64,000 nt of DNA from JAXGQD01 sp040766665 (GCA_040766665.1 JAXGQD010000002.1:1-64000); one strand, 5' to 3'; counted from the first letter of the stretch, positions 8,355 through 17,710 are shown. Numbers and translations are program-made. The notes: a model not told the origin generated them from the letters alone.

Positions 8355-9890
8355 CTATTGCGTCGAAGCACTCGTTTCTGCTGTCGCAACAGTCCCGCGC
8401 ATCACTTCGTTTATTCTTTGCTTAGCCTCGGCTATGCTGTCCTCGAACGGTATCTGGACGTAGACATTATAACCAGGTGCAGCATAAGATGACCAGCCGT
8501 ATTGTCCGTCACCTTGTACAGAGCTTGCCACAATTTCCCAAGGAGTGCCACTACTAAGCTGCAAATTGACCAATTTCATCATTTCGTTGGTGGACATCGA
8601 GGTCTGCATCGACGACTGCGCAATCTCTAAGAGCGAGGAAAAATTCGTCAGAATTTCGGGACCGATGATTTTATTAAAAATCGCGGTCAGGACTCTTTCC
8701 TGGTTCGCTCCCCTGTCGTTATCGCCTCCGGGTAAGTTATAGCGCTCGCGCACATAGGCCAAGGCCTGCTCACCGTCCAGGGTCTGCACACCGGGTGGGA
8801 AAAGGATACGGAAATCATAGGTCAGGAATTCGTAGGGGTTGTCAATTTCCACGCCACCAATTAAGTCGACCAGTGTAATGACGGAGCTGAAATTGACTTT
8901 GATGTAGTAGTTGATGCCGATATCGAGGAAATTTTCCACCGCATCAACGGAGGTTTGAATGCCATAAATTCCTGCGTGGGTCAGCTTGTCCCATTCGTTC
9001 ATACCGTTCCCGGGGATGCGCATATAGGTATCACGCGGGATGCTGGTCATGAGGATAGTCTTGGTTTTAGGGTTTACTGTGACTACGATGTTGACGTCAG
9101 AACGTGAGGATGCCTCTATCGATCCGAAGGTGTCGATGCCGGAGATGAGAATGTTGAATGACTCGTTGGCGGTGTCTACTTTCTTGATTTTGACGGCATC
9201 TTCGTATTCGATGGAGCCCACGGTCACAGCGCGCGTCTCCTCGTCAAAATTCGGGAACTTTTCTTTAATAATCGACATGTGATCTTCGTTCAGGATGATG
9301 GCCTGGGCCATCCCGTCGTAAAGTTCTTCGACCGCCTGCAGATAAGAAACGACATCTTTGACTTCGATGTTGACGTCGTTTTCCTTCTTGAATTCGGCAT
9401 AGAATTCGTTGAGGTTGGTGCCATCCGTGGAGACCGGGGCGTCGATGGTTTTTCCCTCCAAATCCTCCAGCGCAAGAATGGGTGAGTTCTTCATGACACG
9501 CACACTCATCACCACTTTTTTGATTTCCACCGGCTTTTCCGCCACGATACTGACTTTATTGAGCGTCGCCACGGCCTTATTGAGGTATATGCTGACCCCC
9601 ACACTGAGCACCAGTGTTAGCACCCCTAGCAGCAAACCTACTTTGCGTAGCGCCCTCCGGTTGATACCCTTCACCAGAATAATGGCAAAATACACATTCA
9701 CCACGATCAGGATGCCCGTAATCAGTCCCCTATACTTAAACGGTAGAATCTCATATCTATTGAGGGTAACCATAATCGAGATGCTGAAAATCAGGATGAC
9801 AATCTCAATAATGAGGGCGGTCAGAAAAAGTTTTTTGTCATTCTCGCGCCTTTTTTGCAGTTGGCGACTATTCAATTGTCTGCTTGGCAT
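8355..9890 (-). CDS. LCP family wall-polymer ligase, CpsA-like (paralogue)
   Basis: 511 residues with the same architecture as the next gene: three N-terminal membrane helices (about 22-43, 52-73, 81-103), a CpsA-type accessory region (about 130-225) and an LCP domain with SRSDVNIVVTVNP, TSIPRDTYMRIP, VRERYNLPGG and DRGANQERVLTAIFNKI. The conserved arginines and aspartates that bind pyrophosphate are present. GAGGG lies ten bases before the ATG. It is the first gene of a two-gene operon, with a likely promoter at 9970-9998. The two copies may serve different polymers or be redundant, as is common for LCP enzymes. Confidence 0.9.
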   Translation of the reverse strand: MPSRQLNSRQLQKRRENDKKLFLTALIIEIVILIFSISIMVTLNRYEILPFKYRGLITGILIVVNVYFAIILVKGINRRALRKVGLLLGVLTLVLSVGVSIYLNKAVATLNKVSIVAEKPVEIKKVVMSVRVMKNSPILALEDLEGKTIDAPVSTDGTNLNEFYAEFKKENDVNIEVKDVVSYLQAVEELYDGMAQAIILNEDHMSIIKEKFPNFDEETRAVTVGSIEYEDAVKIKKVDTANESFNILISGIDTFGSIEASSRSDVNIVVTVNPKTKTILMTSIPRDTYMRIPGNGMNEWDKLTHAGIYGIQTSVDAVENFLDIGINYYIKVNFSSVITLVDLIGGVEIDNPYEFLTYDFRILFPPGVQTLDGEQALAYVRERYNLPGGDNDRGANQERVLTAIFNKIIGPEILTNFSSLLEIAQSSMQTSMSTNEMMKLVNLQLSSGTPWEIVASSVQGDGQYGWSSYAAPGYNVYVQIPFEDSIAEAKQRINEVMRGTVATAETSASTQ

Positions 9891-9969
9891 GCGTCAGTTT
9901 CCCTCAAAATTTATTTTTCAGACTCGCTGTAGGAACACGATGTGAAAGTCTATATCTAGCATTCATTAG

Positions 9970-9998
9970 AGTCTATCACCCCTTCATCTTGTAATCAA
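9970..9998 (-). promoter_or_regulatory. Predicted promoter of the LCP operon
   Basis: On the minus strand TTGATT (9993-9998), a 17-base spacer and TAGACT (9970-9975) give a moderate sigma-A match about 75 bases upstream of the first LCP start. The rest of 9891-10137 holds no gene that I can support. Confidence 0.4.
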
Positions 9999-10137
9999 TG
10001 CGTAACAAGGGGTGATTTTCGTGAAATTGGGTGATTTTTTATTTTTGCGTTACCTACGGTTTTTCTGGGTTTTGGCTTTGCTTGGGTTTACTGCTTTGGT
10101 GTTTGTTTTGTTGTCTGTGTTTCACTGCGATTTTTGT

Positions 10138-10171
10138 AAAATAAAGAGCCTCTCCGTGATTGGAGAAGCCC
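10138..10171 (-). terminator. Rho-independent terminator after the BI-1 gene
   Basis: On the minus strand GGGCTTCTCC and GGAGAGGCTC form a ten-pair stem (two G-U pairs) with a six-base loop, followed by TTTATTTT. It lies about 80 bases after the BI-1 stop and separates that gene from the LCP operon. Confidence 0.75.
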
Positions 10172-10252
10172 TTTGTTTTGTGTTTGTTTTGGTGCTTGTA
10201 TCGATGTTTACGCTATACGGGAGTGCCGCTCTCGCGCGGATTCGTTTCCCTC

Positions 10253-11185
10253 TTAGCGTCTTCTGCCGAAGATGGAGAGCAGTCTGATGAAGATGTTGAT
10301 GAAGTCGAGGTAGAGGTTCAACGCACCATTGATGGCGACTGTGTCTCTGACTGCGACGGCTTCAGGACCGCTACCGGCGTTATAGACACCGGAGTTTTCG
10401 GCCATCATGCGAATCTTTTGCATATCATAGGCTGTTAAGCCGACGAAGATGGCAACGACGACATAGTTCAGAATCATGTCCAGCGCGGAGGCGATGCCCG
10501 GAGCGACAAAATACAGCACAACGTTCACGACGGTTGCGATGATGGCACCAATCAAGAGCATACGACCGGCTTGGCCGATGGCACTGAGGTCAAGCTTGGT
10601 TTTGTATCCCCAAACCGCCATACCACCGAAGGTCAGCGCCGAAATGACGAAGGCCAGAGCGACGGACTGCATGGTGAAATAGCTCAGATAGACCGCGAGG
10701 GTGATGCCTGAGAGCACCGAATAGACGTAGAAGAGGACTTTGGCGGTACCGGCTTTTGCCTTTCTAGCGGCAAAAGTAAACGCAAACACCACGCCCAACT
10801 GCGCCAACGCTGCGACCATCAAAATCATCGGATTGGTGTAAACGATGTAGTAAATGCTGGGTATCAGCATGCCTGCCACGGCGATAATGCCGGTGATAAT
10901 CAAACCGCTGAACATGTAGATGAAGACTTTTTTCATGATGTCTTGCATCACGCTGCCCGCGAGCTCGGGGTCGTAGTTTATCGCCTGTGCCTGGGGATTC
11001 TGGAACTGCTGGTTCTGGAATTGCATGTTATAGCCCTGTCGCGCCTGCTCCGAGGCAAATTGCTGCTGCAGCCTCTGCTGTTGCACGTAGGGATCTTCCT
11101 GGAATTGCTGGTTCTGTTGGTACTCTTGACTATTGGGGTTTTGTTTTTGAGTCTGATCATTGCCAAAATGGAACGAATTACTCAT
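10253..11185 (-). CDS. Bax inhibitor-1/YccA family membrane protein
   Basis: A 310-residue protein. The first ~85 residues are glutamine- and asparagine-rich (PYVQQQRLQQQF) and probably disordered in the cytoplasm. The remainder is a seven-helix BI-1 domain: VFIYMFSGLIITG, IYSV-type helices, and the C-terminal signature AYDMQKIRMMAE followed by ALNLYLDFINIFIRLLSI. The family forms pH-sensitive leak channels for calcium or other ions and in some bacteria affects membrane protein stability; the role here is unknown. GGAGG lies eight bases before the ATG. It appears to be a single-gene unit with its own promoter and terminator. The long Q-rich leader is unusual for the family. Confidence 0.9.
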   Translation of the reverse strand: MSNSFHFGNDQTQKQNPNSQEYQQNQQFQEDPYVQQQRLQQQFASEQARQGYNMQFQNQQFQNPQAQAINYDPELAGSVMQDIMKKVFIYMFSGLIITGIIAVAGMLIPSIYYIVYTNPMILMVAALAQLGVVFAFTFAARKAKAGTAKVLFYVYSVLSGITLAVYLSYFTMQSVALAFVISALTFGGMAVWGYKTKLDLSAIGQAGRMLLIGAIIATVVNVVLYFVAPGIASALDMILNYVVVAIFVGLTAYDMQKIRMMAENSGVYNAGSGPEAVAVRDTVAINGALNLYLDFINIFIRLLSIFGRRR

Positions 11186-11355
11186 CTTTGTTTCCTCCTA
11201 TACCTTCTTGTATCGCTTTGTTGCTTTGTTGTTGTAGTAAGCATTGATTGCTTTCATTTCCTTCGTTATAAGACTCATGTTGCCTCGATTTGTGGCTCGC
11301 ATTGTCTCGTTTTGTGACTCACGATGATAGTTAGCTTCATCTAAGTACAGGAGTA

Positions 11356-11361
11356 ATTATA
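11356..11361 (-). promoter_or_regulatory. Extended -10 promoter of the BI-1 gene
   Basis: TGATATAAT on the minus strand (hexamer 11356-11361) is a perfect extended -10; no clear -35. It implies a leader of about 160 bases in which I see no riboswitch. The region 11186-11355 has no supported gene. Confidence 0.45.
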
Positions 11362-11545
11362 TCACAGCTTAGATAATAGTTTGTGTATCAAATTTGTTTT
11401 TTATTGTGAGGGAGGCAGAATGATTGGGACACGGTTAAGCGGTTCGCTTCCGCTCTTGCTTTGGATAAGGTTTGTGATGAGTTTGCAGATGTTTCTTCGA
11501 TAAAGGGTAGAATTTCTTCTTCCGCTGCTCAAAAATTGTTGGTTT

Positions 11546-11640
11546 GACCGCGGTGGCCGTAAAGTCGGGTTTTGAGTGGAAGGGGATGTTGCACCAACTT
11601 GCGCTTTCGTCCTCCCCTGGACAATTTTTCAAGTTCATGT
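11546..11640 (+). repeat. Two degenerate units of the GTCC/GGAC intergenic repeat
   Basis: Between genes, GACCGCGGTGGCC (11546) and GTCCTCCCCTGGAC (11610) are dyads followed by an AAGTTCATG-type tail, matching units of the tandem array at 37585-38270. In the second unit the dyad is flipped relative to the array while the TTTCAAGTTCATG tail is not. No gene is supported between 11362 and 11714. Confidence 0.5.
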
Positions 11641-11714
11641 ACTTCCACTAAGCTTCTATACAGAACCCGCAGATCTCAGACCCCGCCACCACCGAAATTC
11701 ACAAACACAAGCAC

Positions 11715-14711
11715 TCAATACACCAGCACAAACATGCCCGGAAGCAGCGTGATGGCCTGGTCATCGCCCGGATATTCACCGGAGCTCTGCAAACGCAAGG
11801 AGCGATCGTAATACGCAATACGCAACTGCGAGGCATCCAGCCCACCGGTGTTCAAACTCAAAACCGCCTTGTTATCGGATGTTGACCAAACAAAGATGCG
11901 CGGCTTTTCACCATCACTAAACGAAAGCACAGACAGATTTTCGTCTTCCTGCATCCCCACCCGTCGCGCTTCATCAGGCAAGCGGCTGAGCTCAAACAAC
12001 ACAGAGGCATTCTCCCCCAAATCGGAAGCCAGATTGACCAAGGCCGTCCCCTCCCCGTAATCGTAGAGCACGAGGTACAGCTGCTCCACCGCGTTCAGAC
12101 CCGCAAAGGCCGGGTGATCTTGGACCGCCCGTAGTAGTTCTTGGGAGCCTTCACCGCCGCTTTCCATTTTACGCGGGAGCTCGAGGCGGTAGGCTTCATA
12201 GAGCTCACGAATCGCCGCGAAAGGCGCCGCTCCGACCGCTTCTGCCATCGGCAGATCCGCCGCATGAAAATCCGCATTCGAAAGCATGCGCTCACCGTGG
12301 TAGTTCATCCCATCAACAAAAACCAGCTTATTCTTAATCTGATTATATTGTGGACTTTGCTCCACCGCCTGTTTCATCGTATCGGCAAAAGCCGCCTTCT
12401 CCTCTGCCGTCCGATACACGTCTCCATCATCCTTGAATTCCAAATAAATGCGCTCAAATCCCGAGGTCCAAGGTGCGGCAAAGCCCTGATTCAGACGCAA
12501 CTGCCCAAAGGGCTCGTCGATGCTGCCCGCCAAGTAGGCAATCATATCCTGTAGCTCAGCCGCAGAAGTGTACGCCTCTATACAGAGCCAAGGTTGCGCC
12601 TGAGCCGTGCGACAGAGCCGCATGGCTTCTGCCAGGTTCAAACGGACGAGAGGCGCTTGGACGGCGGAGCCCGTCGCACTGCGGCTTGCGGGTACAAAGA
12701 CCTCACCTTCAACCGCCCACTGTTCCGCGCGCAGGGATTGACCACCGATGCTGAGATTGCTGAAACGCAAAACTGCGGGCTGAGCCTCGACGATGCGCTC
12801 GATTTGAGCTGAGCTGAGACTGCTGTCTTGGTCCTTGTCGAGACCGAGGTAGAGTTGGTCGAGGAGGATTTTGCCATTTGCTTCGATACGAAAAATGCTT
12901 TCCTGGGCAAGATCACCCGTGAGCCTGGGCATAATGAACTTCAGTTCCTGCTCGGACACGTCGATCCGCCAATCGGTGAAGCTCAGAGTCTGCTCCGGGA
13001 AAGGCCCGCTCAAAACGACTTTGAGTTCAGACGCGGCATCGGTCTCCTGCCCCAGCCGTGCTCGCGCGCGCACGCTATAGACCAGCCCCTCCTGAAAGAC
13101 GGAACTGTTCAACGCCTGGGAGGCTTCCGAATGCTCCAGTTGCAGCTCGTAGACCTTGGTCTCGGAAGTGGCCGCCGCAGATGAGGGAATCTCGCTTTGC
13201 ACCGAATTGACGTTGATTTGCAGCGGCTGCGGGCTTTGCCAATACGAGACGAGCGTCTTCCCACTCTCATCTTTGGCAAAATCCACCTGCTCCAACTGCA
13301 TGCTGTCCCCCGGTGCCAGTTTGAGGGTGTTGACCTCTTTGCCCAGATCGAAGCGCGTCTCAAGCGGGTACAGCGTCGGGCGAGCGGCGCGGTCAACGGC
13401 GAGTAAGCGGTCTTTACCCAGGGCAAAGAAGCGGCTGATGCCCTTCTCGCTCGGCAATTCGTGATAAGTTTGGCCCGCATCTTCGCTGTAATAGCTCATA
13501 CCACCGGGCATGTGCAGGATGAGTCGCTCGTCGCTCAAAATTACGGCTGAAGCTGTGCTACGAGTGGATTCGGGATAAGGACTGGGTAAAACCTGCAGCG
13601 TGCTTGAATCCGTACCGCCAAGCATTTTGTTGCCACTCCCGCTAATGAGCAGCAAACCGTCTTTTGAACTGATCTGCTGCCAATCGGGTGCCGCATCCTC
13701 AAAATGTCCCGTTGGCATCGGACTGTAGCGTTCCGTGGCCTCCGCCAAAGGGCTGGACCAGAGTTCGTCGCTGTCTGCGGCGATGATGACTTCTTCGCCA
13801 TGTTGAATAATAGCGTTGAGGCGTGCGGAGCTGGGCAGCTGCAGCCAATGGCTCTGTTCTCCTTCTACAACCAGGAGTCGCCCCAGCGTGCCAGTGATGA
13901 GGATTTTTCCATTGAGACGTAGGACATCTGTTGCATACCAACTTGTCTCAGGTGCTGTGATTGCCGCTTTGCTCCAATTCTTCGCATTGGCGTCGGAAAG
14001 AAAAAGCTCGCCGGTTTTACTGAGTAGCACATAACCCTGCTCATCGGCAAAAACCGCGCTGAAATCCGCTTCACTTTCCACATTAATCCGCGTGGGATTG
14101 TTGCCAAGCAGCGAGCTCATGGCAAAACCCTCCAAACCCACGGCCACGTTATCCCTGATACTCCCGTCGCTGCGTTCGCGCCAGGCCAAATCCGTCACCG
14201 TGACGGACGTGGCATCGCTCAGGTTCAGCGCTCGTCCGAGGCCAATCTGCAGCGCCGTGTGCGCCAGCACTTGACCGGAACCGAGATCTTCCTGTAGGCC
14301 GTTGCTACTGCGCACAAAGCGTAGTTCGGCACCGTTAAAGAAGCCCTCGGGGTAACTGGCTGCCTGAGTGAGCGAGTAACTACTAAACACACTGTGTTCC
14401 TCGATGCGAGTGATGGGTAGTGCGTCTTTATAGAGCAAGGGGGCAAAACCGGCATTCTCCAGCAAATTGGCGGCCTCCGGCTGCTTCAGGTCCATGCCGA
14501 TGCCGCGCAGTTGCGGGGCGGAGAGGTTCGTGGCTGGGACTTGATAGGAGAGGCTGATACCTTCGGCGTTGGTTTTGCCAATAGAAATAAGAATGCCCAG
14601 AGCCAGCGCCAAAACGAGCAAAACACAGAGCACATATACAAGGAACGGCCGCCTGAGCACAGAGCCGCCGTTCTTCTTCAAACGATTGAGCCATTGCAGG
14701 AGGGTGTTCAT
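11715..14711 (-). CDS. Large membrane-anchored extracellular protein with propeller-like and barrel-like regions
   Basis: About 998 residues. One hydrophobic anchor (about residues 24-43, VYVLCVLLVLALALGILI) follows a short basic cytoplasmic tail, so the bulk should be outside. Residues ~180-460 look like a beta-propeller: repeated short strands (GYVLLSKTGELFLSDA) and an Asp-box (YYSEDAGQTYHELP). The region ~600-900 has features of a TIM-barrel glycosidase fold (FERIYLEFKDDGDVYR, LVFVDGMNYHGERMLSNADF), but I cannot assign a family or catalytic pair. The chosen ATG overlaps the stop of the CPBP gene (ATGA), suggesting translational coupling; a longer frame to 14786 has no better signal. Function unknown. 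Confidence 0.75.
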   Translation of the reverse strand: MNTLLQWLNRLKKNGGSVLRRPFLVYVLCVLLVLALALGILISIGKTNAEGISLSYQVPATNLSAPQLRGIGMDLKQPEAANLLENAGFAPLLYKDALPITRIEEHSVFSSYSLTQAASYPEGFFNGAELRFVRSSNGLQEDLGSGQVLAHTALQIGLGRALNLSDATSVTVTDLAWRERSDGSIRDNVAVGLEGFAMSSLLGNNPTRINVESEADFSAVFADEQGYVLLSKTGELFLSDANAKNWSKAAITAPETSWYATDVLRLNGKILITGTLGRLLVVEGEQSHWLQLPSSARLNAIIQHGEEVIIAADSDELWSSPLAEATERYSPMPTGHFEDAAPDWQQISSKDGLLLISGSGNKMLGGTDSSTLQVLPSPYPESTRSTASAVILSDERLILHMPGGMSYYSEDAGQTYHELPSEKGISRFFALGKDRLLAVDRAARPTLYPLETRFDLGKEVNTLKLAPGDSMQLEQVDFAKDESGKTLVSYWQSPQPLQINVNSVQSEIPSSAAATSETKVYELQLEHSEASQALNSSVFQEGLVYSVRARARLGQETDAASELKVVLSGPFPEQTLSFTDWRIDVSEQELKFIMPRLTGDLAQESIFRIEANGKILLDQLYLGLDKDQDSSLSSAQIERIVEAQPAVLRFSNLSIGGQSLRAEQWAVEGEVFVPASRSATGSAVQAPLVRLNLAEAMRLCRTAQAQPWLCIEAYTSAAELQDMIAYLAGSIDEPFGQLRLNQGFAAPWTSGFERIYLEFKDDGDVYRTAEEKAAFADTMKQAVEQSPQYNQIKNKLVFVDGMNYHGERMLSNADFHAADLPMAEAVGAAPFAAIRELYEAYRLELPRKMESGGEGSQELLRAVQDHPAFAGLNAVEQLYLVLYDYGEGTALVNLASDLGENASVLFELSRLPDEARRVGMQEDENLSVLSFSDGEKPRIFVWSTSDNKAVLSLNTGGLDASQLRIAYYDRSLRLQSSGEYPGDDQAITLLPGMFVLVY

Positions 14712-16012
14712 GGATAAACCATCAGCACTTCTTTTTTCCTGCGGCGATAAGAGATGACGGCCAGCACCGCACCAATAAGGATGCACACCAGCTGCACAAT
14801 GAAGTAAATGCCCGCAACGGTTTCGTTATCGCCGATGATGACGAGCAGCACGCTGCCACAAAAATTGTAGACGGCATGCAGGATAATTGGCACCCAAATG
14901 GAGCGGCTCCACAGTCCGACCGCAGCCAGCATCAAACCGGCCGGCAGGACGTAGGTGGACTGGATGAAGTTCATGTGAAAGAGGGCAAAAAGCACGCCAT
15001 TAATCAAAATATTCAACCAATCGGGCATCGCGCGACGGAATTCGCCGGCGATGATGCCGCGGAAGAGCAGCTCTTCGGCGATGGGCACCAGGACGACCAC
15101 GGCCAGAAAGAGGAGTGCAAGGGGCACGTTGATGGTAAGGCTGCCGGTCTGGGTGATGTATGTTTCGTATTGTCTGCTGACGAAGTCTGATACTTTTGCC
15201 ATTTCCTGGAAAAGCATCATGATAAGGTTAGCAATACCGATGCATCCGATACCGATGACGATGGCGCGCAGGCTGTGGCCCAGCGGCGGTTTGTTGAGAT
15301 AGACGTAGGGGTTGCCGCGCTTTCTCAAGAGATAAGCTGCGAGCAGGTAAATCCCGATCAGAATAGGAGCTGCAATGAGTAACGAATAAACCTGCACGGC
15401 GCCGAGGTCCTTCATGAAGCTTTCCTGTAGCACTTCGGGGTCGACGTTGATATCGGTGATATTGGAAAACATCCTGATGGCGCTGAAGATAGATGTAATG
15501 ATAGTCAGGACCAGCATGTGCAAGGCCATGAATCCGAGCGGGATCAGAAAGGTTCCGGCGCTCAGCTGTTTTGTGGTATTGGGTTGGATCGGGGGTTCGG
15601 TGGTGTAGCGGATTGGCGTCGGCGGCACAAAGGGATAAGGCGCCTTGCCGGGATCGGGATAGGGGTACTGCGGCATGGGGTACGGGGGGCCGTTGTGGGC
15701 GCCGGGGGGCGGGTTTGTGTAGCCGGGGTTGCCGGGGTTCTGGTAGGGGTTGCCGGGTCCGGGGTTGCCCGGTCCGGGGTTCGGAGTCGGGCTGTAGTAG
15801 TGCAGGTTCTGTCTGTTGTTATAGGCAAAACTCGGGTCGGGATAGCTTTGCTGCACTCTGCCCTGCCCCTGGTTTTGGGGGTGCTGGGGGGCTTGCTGCT
15901 GTTGGCCCATCACATTGCGCTCCGATTCAGCGGCTACGAAACCTTTGGTGTCGCCGTTAGTATCAGCTGGGTCATAGTTGTAAAAGGAATTGTCGTTCAT
16001 ATCAATTTTCAC
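14708..16012 (-). CDS. CPBP family intramembrane glutamic protease with proline-rich N-terminus
   Basis: 434 residues. The N-terminal ~140 are rich in Pro, Gly, Asn and Tyr (PNPGPGNPGPGNPYQNPGN), cytoplasmic and probably disordered. The rest has about eight membrane helices with the Abi/CAAX signatures: EELLFRGII (paired glutamates and arginine), FALFHMNF (FxxxH) and LHAVYNFCGS. Such proteases act on membrane substrates or are linked to bacteriocin immunity. GTG at 16012 has AGAAAG five bases upstream; ATG at 16000 is the alternative. The stop overlaps the start of the large anchored protein, so the two probably work together, for example in processing or export of that protein (inference). 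Confidence 0.85.
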   Translation of the reverse strand: MKIDMNDNSFYNYDPADTNGDTKGFVAAESERNVMGQQQQAPQHPQNQGQGRVQQSYPDPSFAYNNRQNLHYYSPTPNPGPGNPGPGNPYQNPGNPGYTNPPPGAHNGPPYPMPQYPYPDPGKAPYPFVPPTPIRYTTEPPIQPNTTKQLSAGTFLIPLGFMALHMLVLTIITSIFSAIRMFSNITDINVDPEVLQESFMKDLGAVQVYSLLIAAPILIGIYLLAAYLLRKRGNPYVYLNKPPLGHSLRAIVIGIGCIGIANLIMMLFQEMAKVSDFVSRQYETYITQTGSLTINVPLALLFLAVVVLVPIAEELLFRGIIAGEFRRAMPDWLNILINGVLFALFHMNFIQSTYVLPAGLMLAAVGLWSRSIWVPIILHAVYNFCGSVLLVIIGDNETVAGIYFIVQLVCILIGAVLAVISYRRRKKEVLMVYP

Positions 16013-16103
16013 TAACGCTTTCTTTTGCCCTTATGGATTTGTGGCAATTGAGAGTTCTTGGCGATTACGATTTGTGGCAAATACGGTTTAGCAATTAAGA
16101 TTC

Positions 16104-16310
16104 GTGGCAAAATTTACGGGGATGTGGCTGAAACAATGAAAAACCTGTCCGAATTCAAGTGAAAGTGGGGTTTTTGTGACATTTTTTACGATTTTGTGGC
16201 TTCACTTCCCACATAAACGTCATTTTTGCCATAAAAAGGGGCTTAGCGGAAGGAGAATTGGCTTTTGGAAGCTGATTTCACCACATAATCGAAAATTTTG
16301 TCCGATTTTT
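16104..16310 (+). repeat. Diverged copy of the three-motif intergenic module
   Basis: TTTACGGGGATGTGGCTGAAA at the left and, inverted at the right, CCACATAATCGAAAATTTTG enclose about 190 bp, with a weaker middle motif TTTTTTACGATTTTGTGG. This is the order seen in the four well-preserved copies at 30126, 31661, 41790 and 42128. Several GTGGCA and TTTTGCC words are also present. No gene is supported in 16013-16403. Confidence 0.5.
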
Positions 16311-16403
16311 GCCACTTTGCCGTGCGAACCCCAAACCGTGTACCGCGAACCGCAAACCCCGAACCGTGTAAACCCCGCCGCAAACGAAAACGCCCGCCGA
16401 CGC

Positions 16404-16724
16404 TTAAGTCGCGGACGCCGTGTAACGGTCGAAAAAGGTTTCGAAAACCAGGTTGAGCTCGCGACGGCTGCGAATCGACTGGTAATACTGTTCGTTGCCG
16501 CTCCCCCGCGCAAAACGCATAATCACAAACTCCGGATCACGGTGCGTCCCGTCGTCCGGCTCGTAAGCGCTCATAGCCACGTACTCACGTCCGTTCACCA
16601 CAAAGGAATCGATAACGGCAAGATAATACTCGTTACCGTTATCGACGTCTTCCAGAACGATCAACTCGGTATCATCGAGCTCACGTTCCCTTAATAGTTT
16701 TTTCTTTCTTGATTCAGCGGCCAT
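16404..16724 (-). CDS. DUF1292 family protein
   Basis: A 106-residue cytoplasmic protein of the DUF1292 (YrzB) family, function unknown. The core TELIVLEDVDNGNEYYLAV, ending in a variable region with PEFVIMRFARG, corresponds to the family's small beta domain. It follows a second DUF1292 gene by 21 bp on the same strand. In Bacillota the ireB-ruvX-DUF1292 order is typical, so this extra copy is probably a local duplicate. Confidence 0.7.
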   Translation of the reverse strand: MAAESRKKKLLRERELDDTELIVLEDVDNGNEYYLAVIDSFVVNGREYVAMSAYEPDDGTHRDPEFVIMRFARGSGNEQYYQSIRSRRELNLVFETFFDRYTASAT

Positions 16725-16745
16725 CTGAGATGCTCAGTCCTCTGC

Positions 16746-17153
16746 TCAGTCTTCTTTGTCGTCCGAGTCCTCATCGTCCTCGTCATCATCATCGTCTTCG
16801 TCTGCATACTCTTCGTCTTCGAGTTCACAGAGACGCTCGTACTCATCGGAAACACGATCAAACTCGTCGTCCGAAAGGCTTTCTAGGGCTTCGGTGCCGT
16901 CTTCCTGTGTTACCACACGCACAAATACCGCTTCGGGATCTTCGTCTGTGGTCAGCAGAACCAAATAGAGTTCGCCGTCAAAATCAAATTCGTCCGCAAT
17001 TTCAAACTCAAATTCTTCACCGGTTTCTTGATCAACCATGGTCACCAAAGCGACATCCGCATCGTGCTCATGATCATGATCGTGGTCGTGGTCGTGGGCA
17101 TCATGTTCGTGCTCGTCCGAAAGCGTATGTAAGAATGAATTGTGTATTAACAT
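16746..17153 (-). CDS. DUF1292 family protein with His-rich insert and acidic tail
   Basis: 135 residues. The start at 17153 has GAGGAGG six bases upstream; the upstream in-frame TTG overlaps that site and is rejected. A stretch near the N-terminus alternates His and Asp (HDHDHDHDHEHD) and could bind Zn or Ni. A DUF1292 core follows (ALVTMVDQETGEEFEFEI, ELYLVLLTTDEDPEAVFVRV), then a tail almost wholly Asp and Glu. Function is unknown for the family; its position after ireB and ruvX is the usual one. The His-Asp insert is atypical and could make the protein metal-responsive (inference). Confidence 0.85.
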   Translation of the reverse strand: MLIHNSFLHTLSDEHEHDAHDHDHDHDHEHDADVALVTMVDQETGEEFEFEIADEFDFDGELYLVLLTTDEDPEAVFVRVVTQEDGTEALESLSDDEFDRVSDEYERLCELEDEEYADEDDDDDEDDEDSDDKED

Positions 17154-17197
17154 AATGAACCTCCTCAAGGGGTTTGATTTGGCAAAAGCCTAATCCG

Positions 17198-17203
17198 ATT
17201 ATA
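17198..17203 (-). promoter_or_regulatory. Extended -10 promoter of the DUF1292 pair
   Basis: TGCTATAAT on the minus strand (hexamer 17198-17203), about 45 bases upstream of the start at 17153, is a perfect extended -10 without a clear -35. Confidence 0.5.
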
Positions 17204-17282
17204 GCATAATGCATTCAGATAAATGACGGGAGCTGGCGCTTTTTCGCCGCGTTTCTGAGGCAGTTATAAGAGTGTGAAAAAG

Positions 17283-17705
17283 CTAACGTTGGCTGTCGAG
17301 ATAGGATTGCAAAATGATTTCTGCTGCGACTTGGTCGATGACCGAGCGCTTGTTTCTGCCTTTAACCGAAGAATCTTTCAGCACCCGAGAGGCCAGAACC
17401 GTGGTGTAGCGCTCGTCTTGGTAAATCACCGGGAGACCGGTCAGCTCGCTTAACTCAGCGCCGAACGCCCGCGCCTTTGTGGCGGTCTCGCCTTCTGCGC
17501 CGTCCGTGCGCTTGGGCAGGCCAATGACGATGCGGGCGATTTTGTTTGTCTTGCACAATTCGACGATGCGCGCCAAAATCCAGGCCGCGTCGCTCCCGTT
17601 CCAGTTGAGCGTTTCCACGGCTGAGGCCAGAATGCCCATCGGGTCACTCATGGCAAGGCCGACTCTGGCGAAACCAAAGTCAATTCCTAAACTGCGTCCC
17701 TGCAA
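17283..17705 (-). CDS. ruvX: RuvX/YqgF family RNase H-like nuclease
   Basis: 140 residues, the normal length. The RNase H-like fold is shown by SLGIDFGFARVGLAMSDP, with the first catalytic Asp at residue 9, then IVIGLPKRTDGAEGETATKA and the C-terminal VIDQVAAEIIL with another acidic residue. The family is involved in 16S rRNA 5' maturation and has been proposed as a Holliday junction resolvase. It begins 5 bp after ireB, so both are in one operon, the common order in Bacillota. Confidence 0.95.
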   Translation of the reverse strand: MQGRSLGIDFGFARVGLAMSDPMGILASAVETLNWNGSDAAWILARIVELCKTNKIARIVIGLPKRTDGAEGETATKARAFGAELSELTGLPVIYQDERYTTVLASRVLKDSSVKGRNKRSVIDQVAAEIILQSYLDSQR

Positions 17706-17710
17706 AAGCT

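Noticed and set aside
9409..9945. 178-residue plus-strand frame
   Set aside because: Antisense of the LCP gene start; Ser/Thr/Leu-rich shadow with no ribosome site.
15518..16015. 165-residue plus-strand frame
   Set aside because: Mirror of the proline-rich leader of the CPBP gene; glycine/arginine composition reflects the GC-rich repeats on the other strand.
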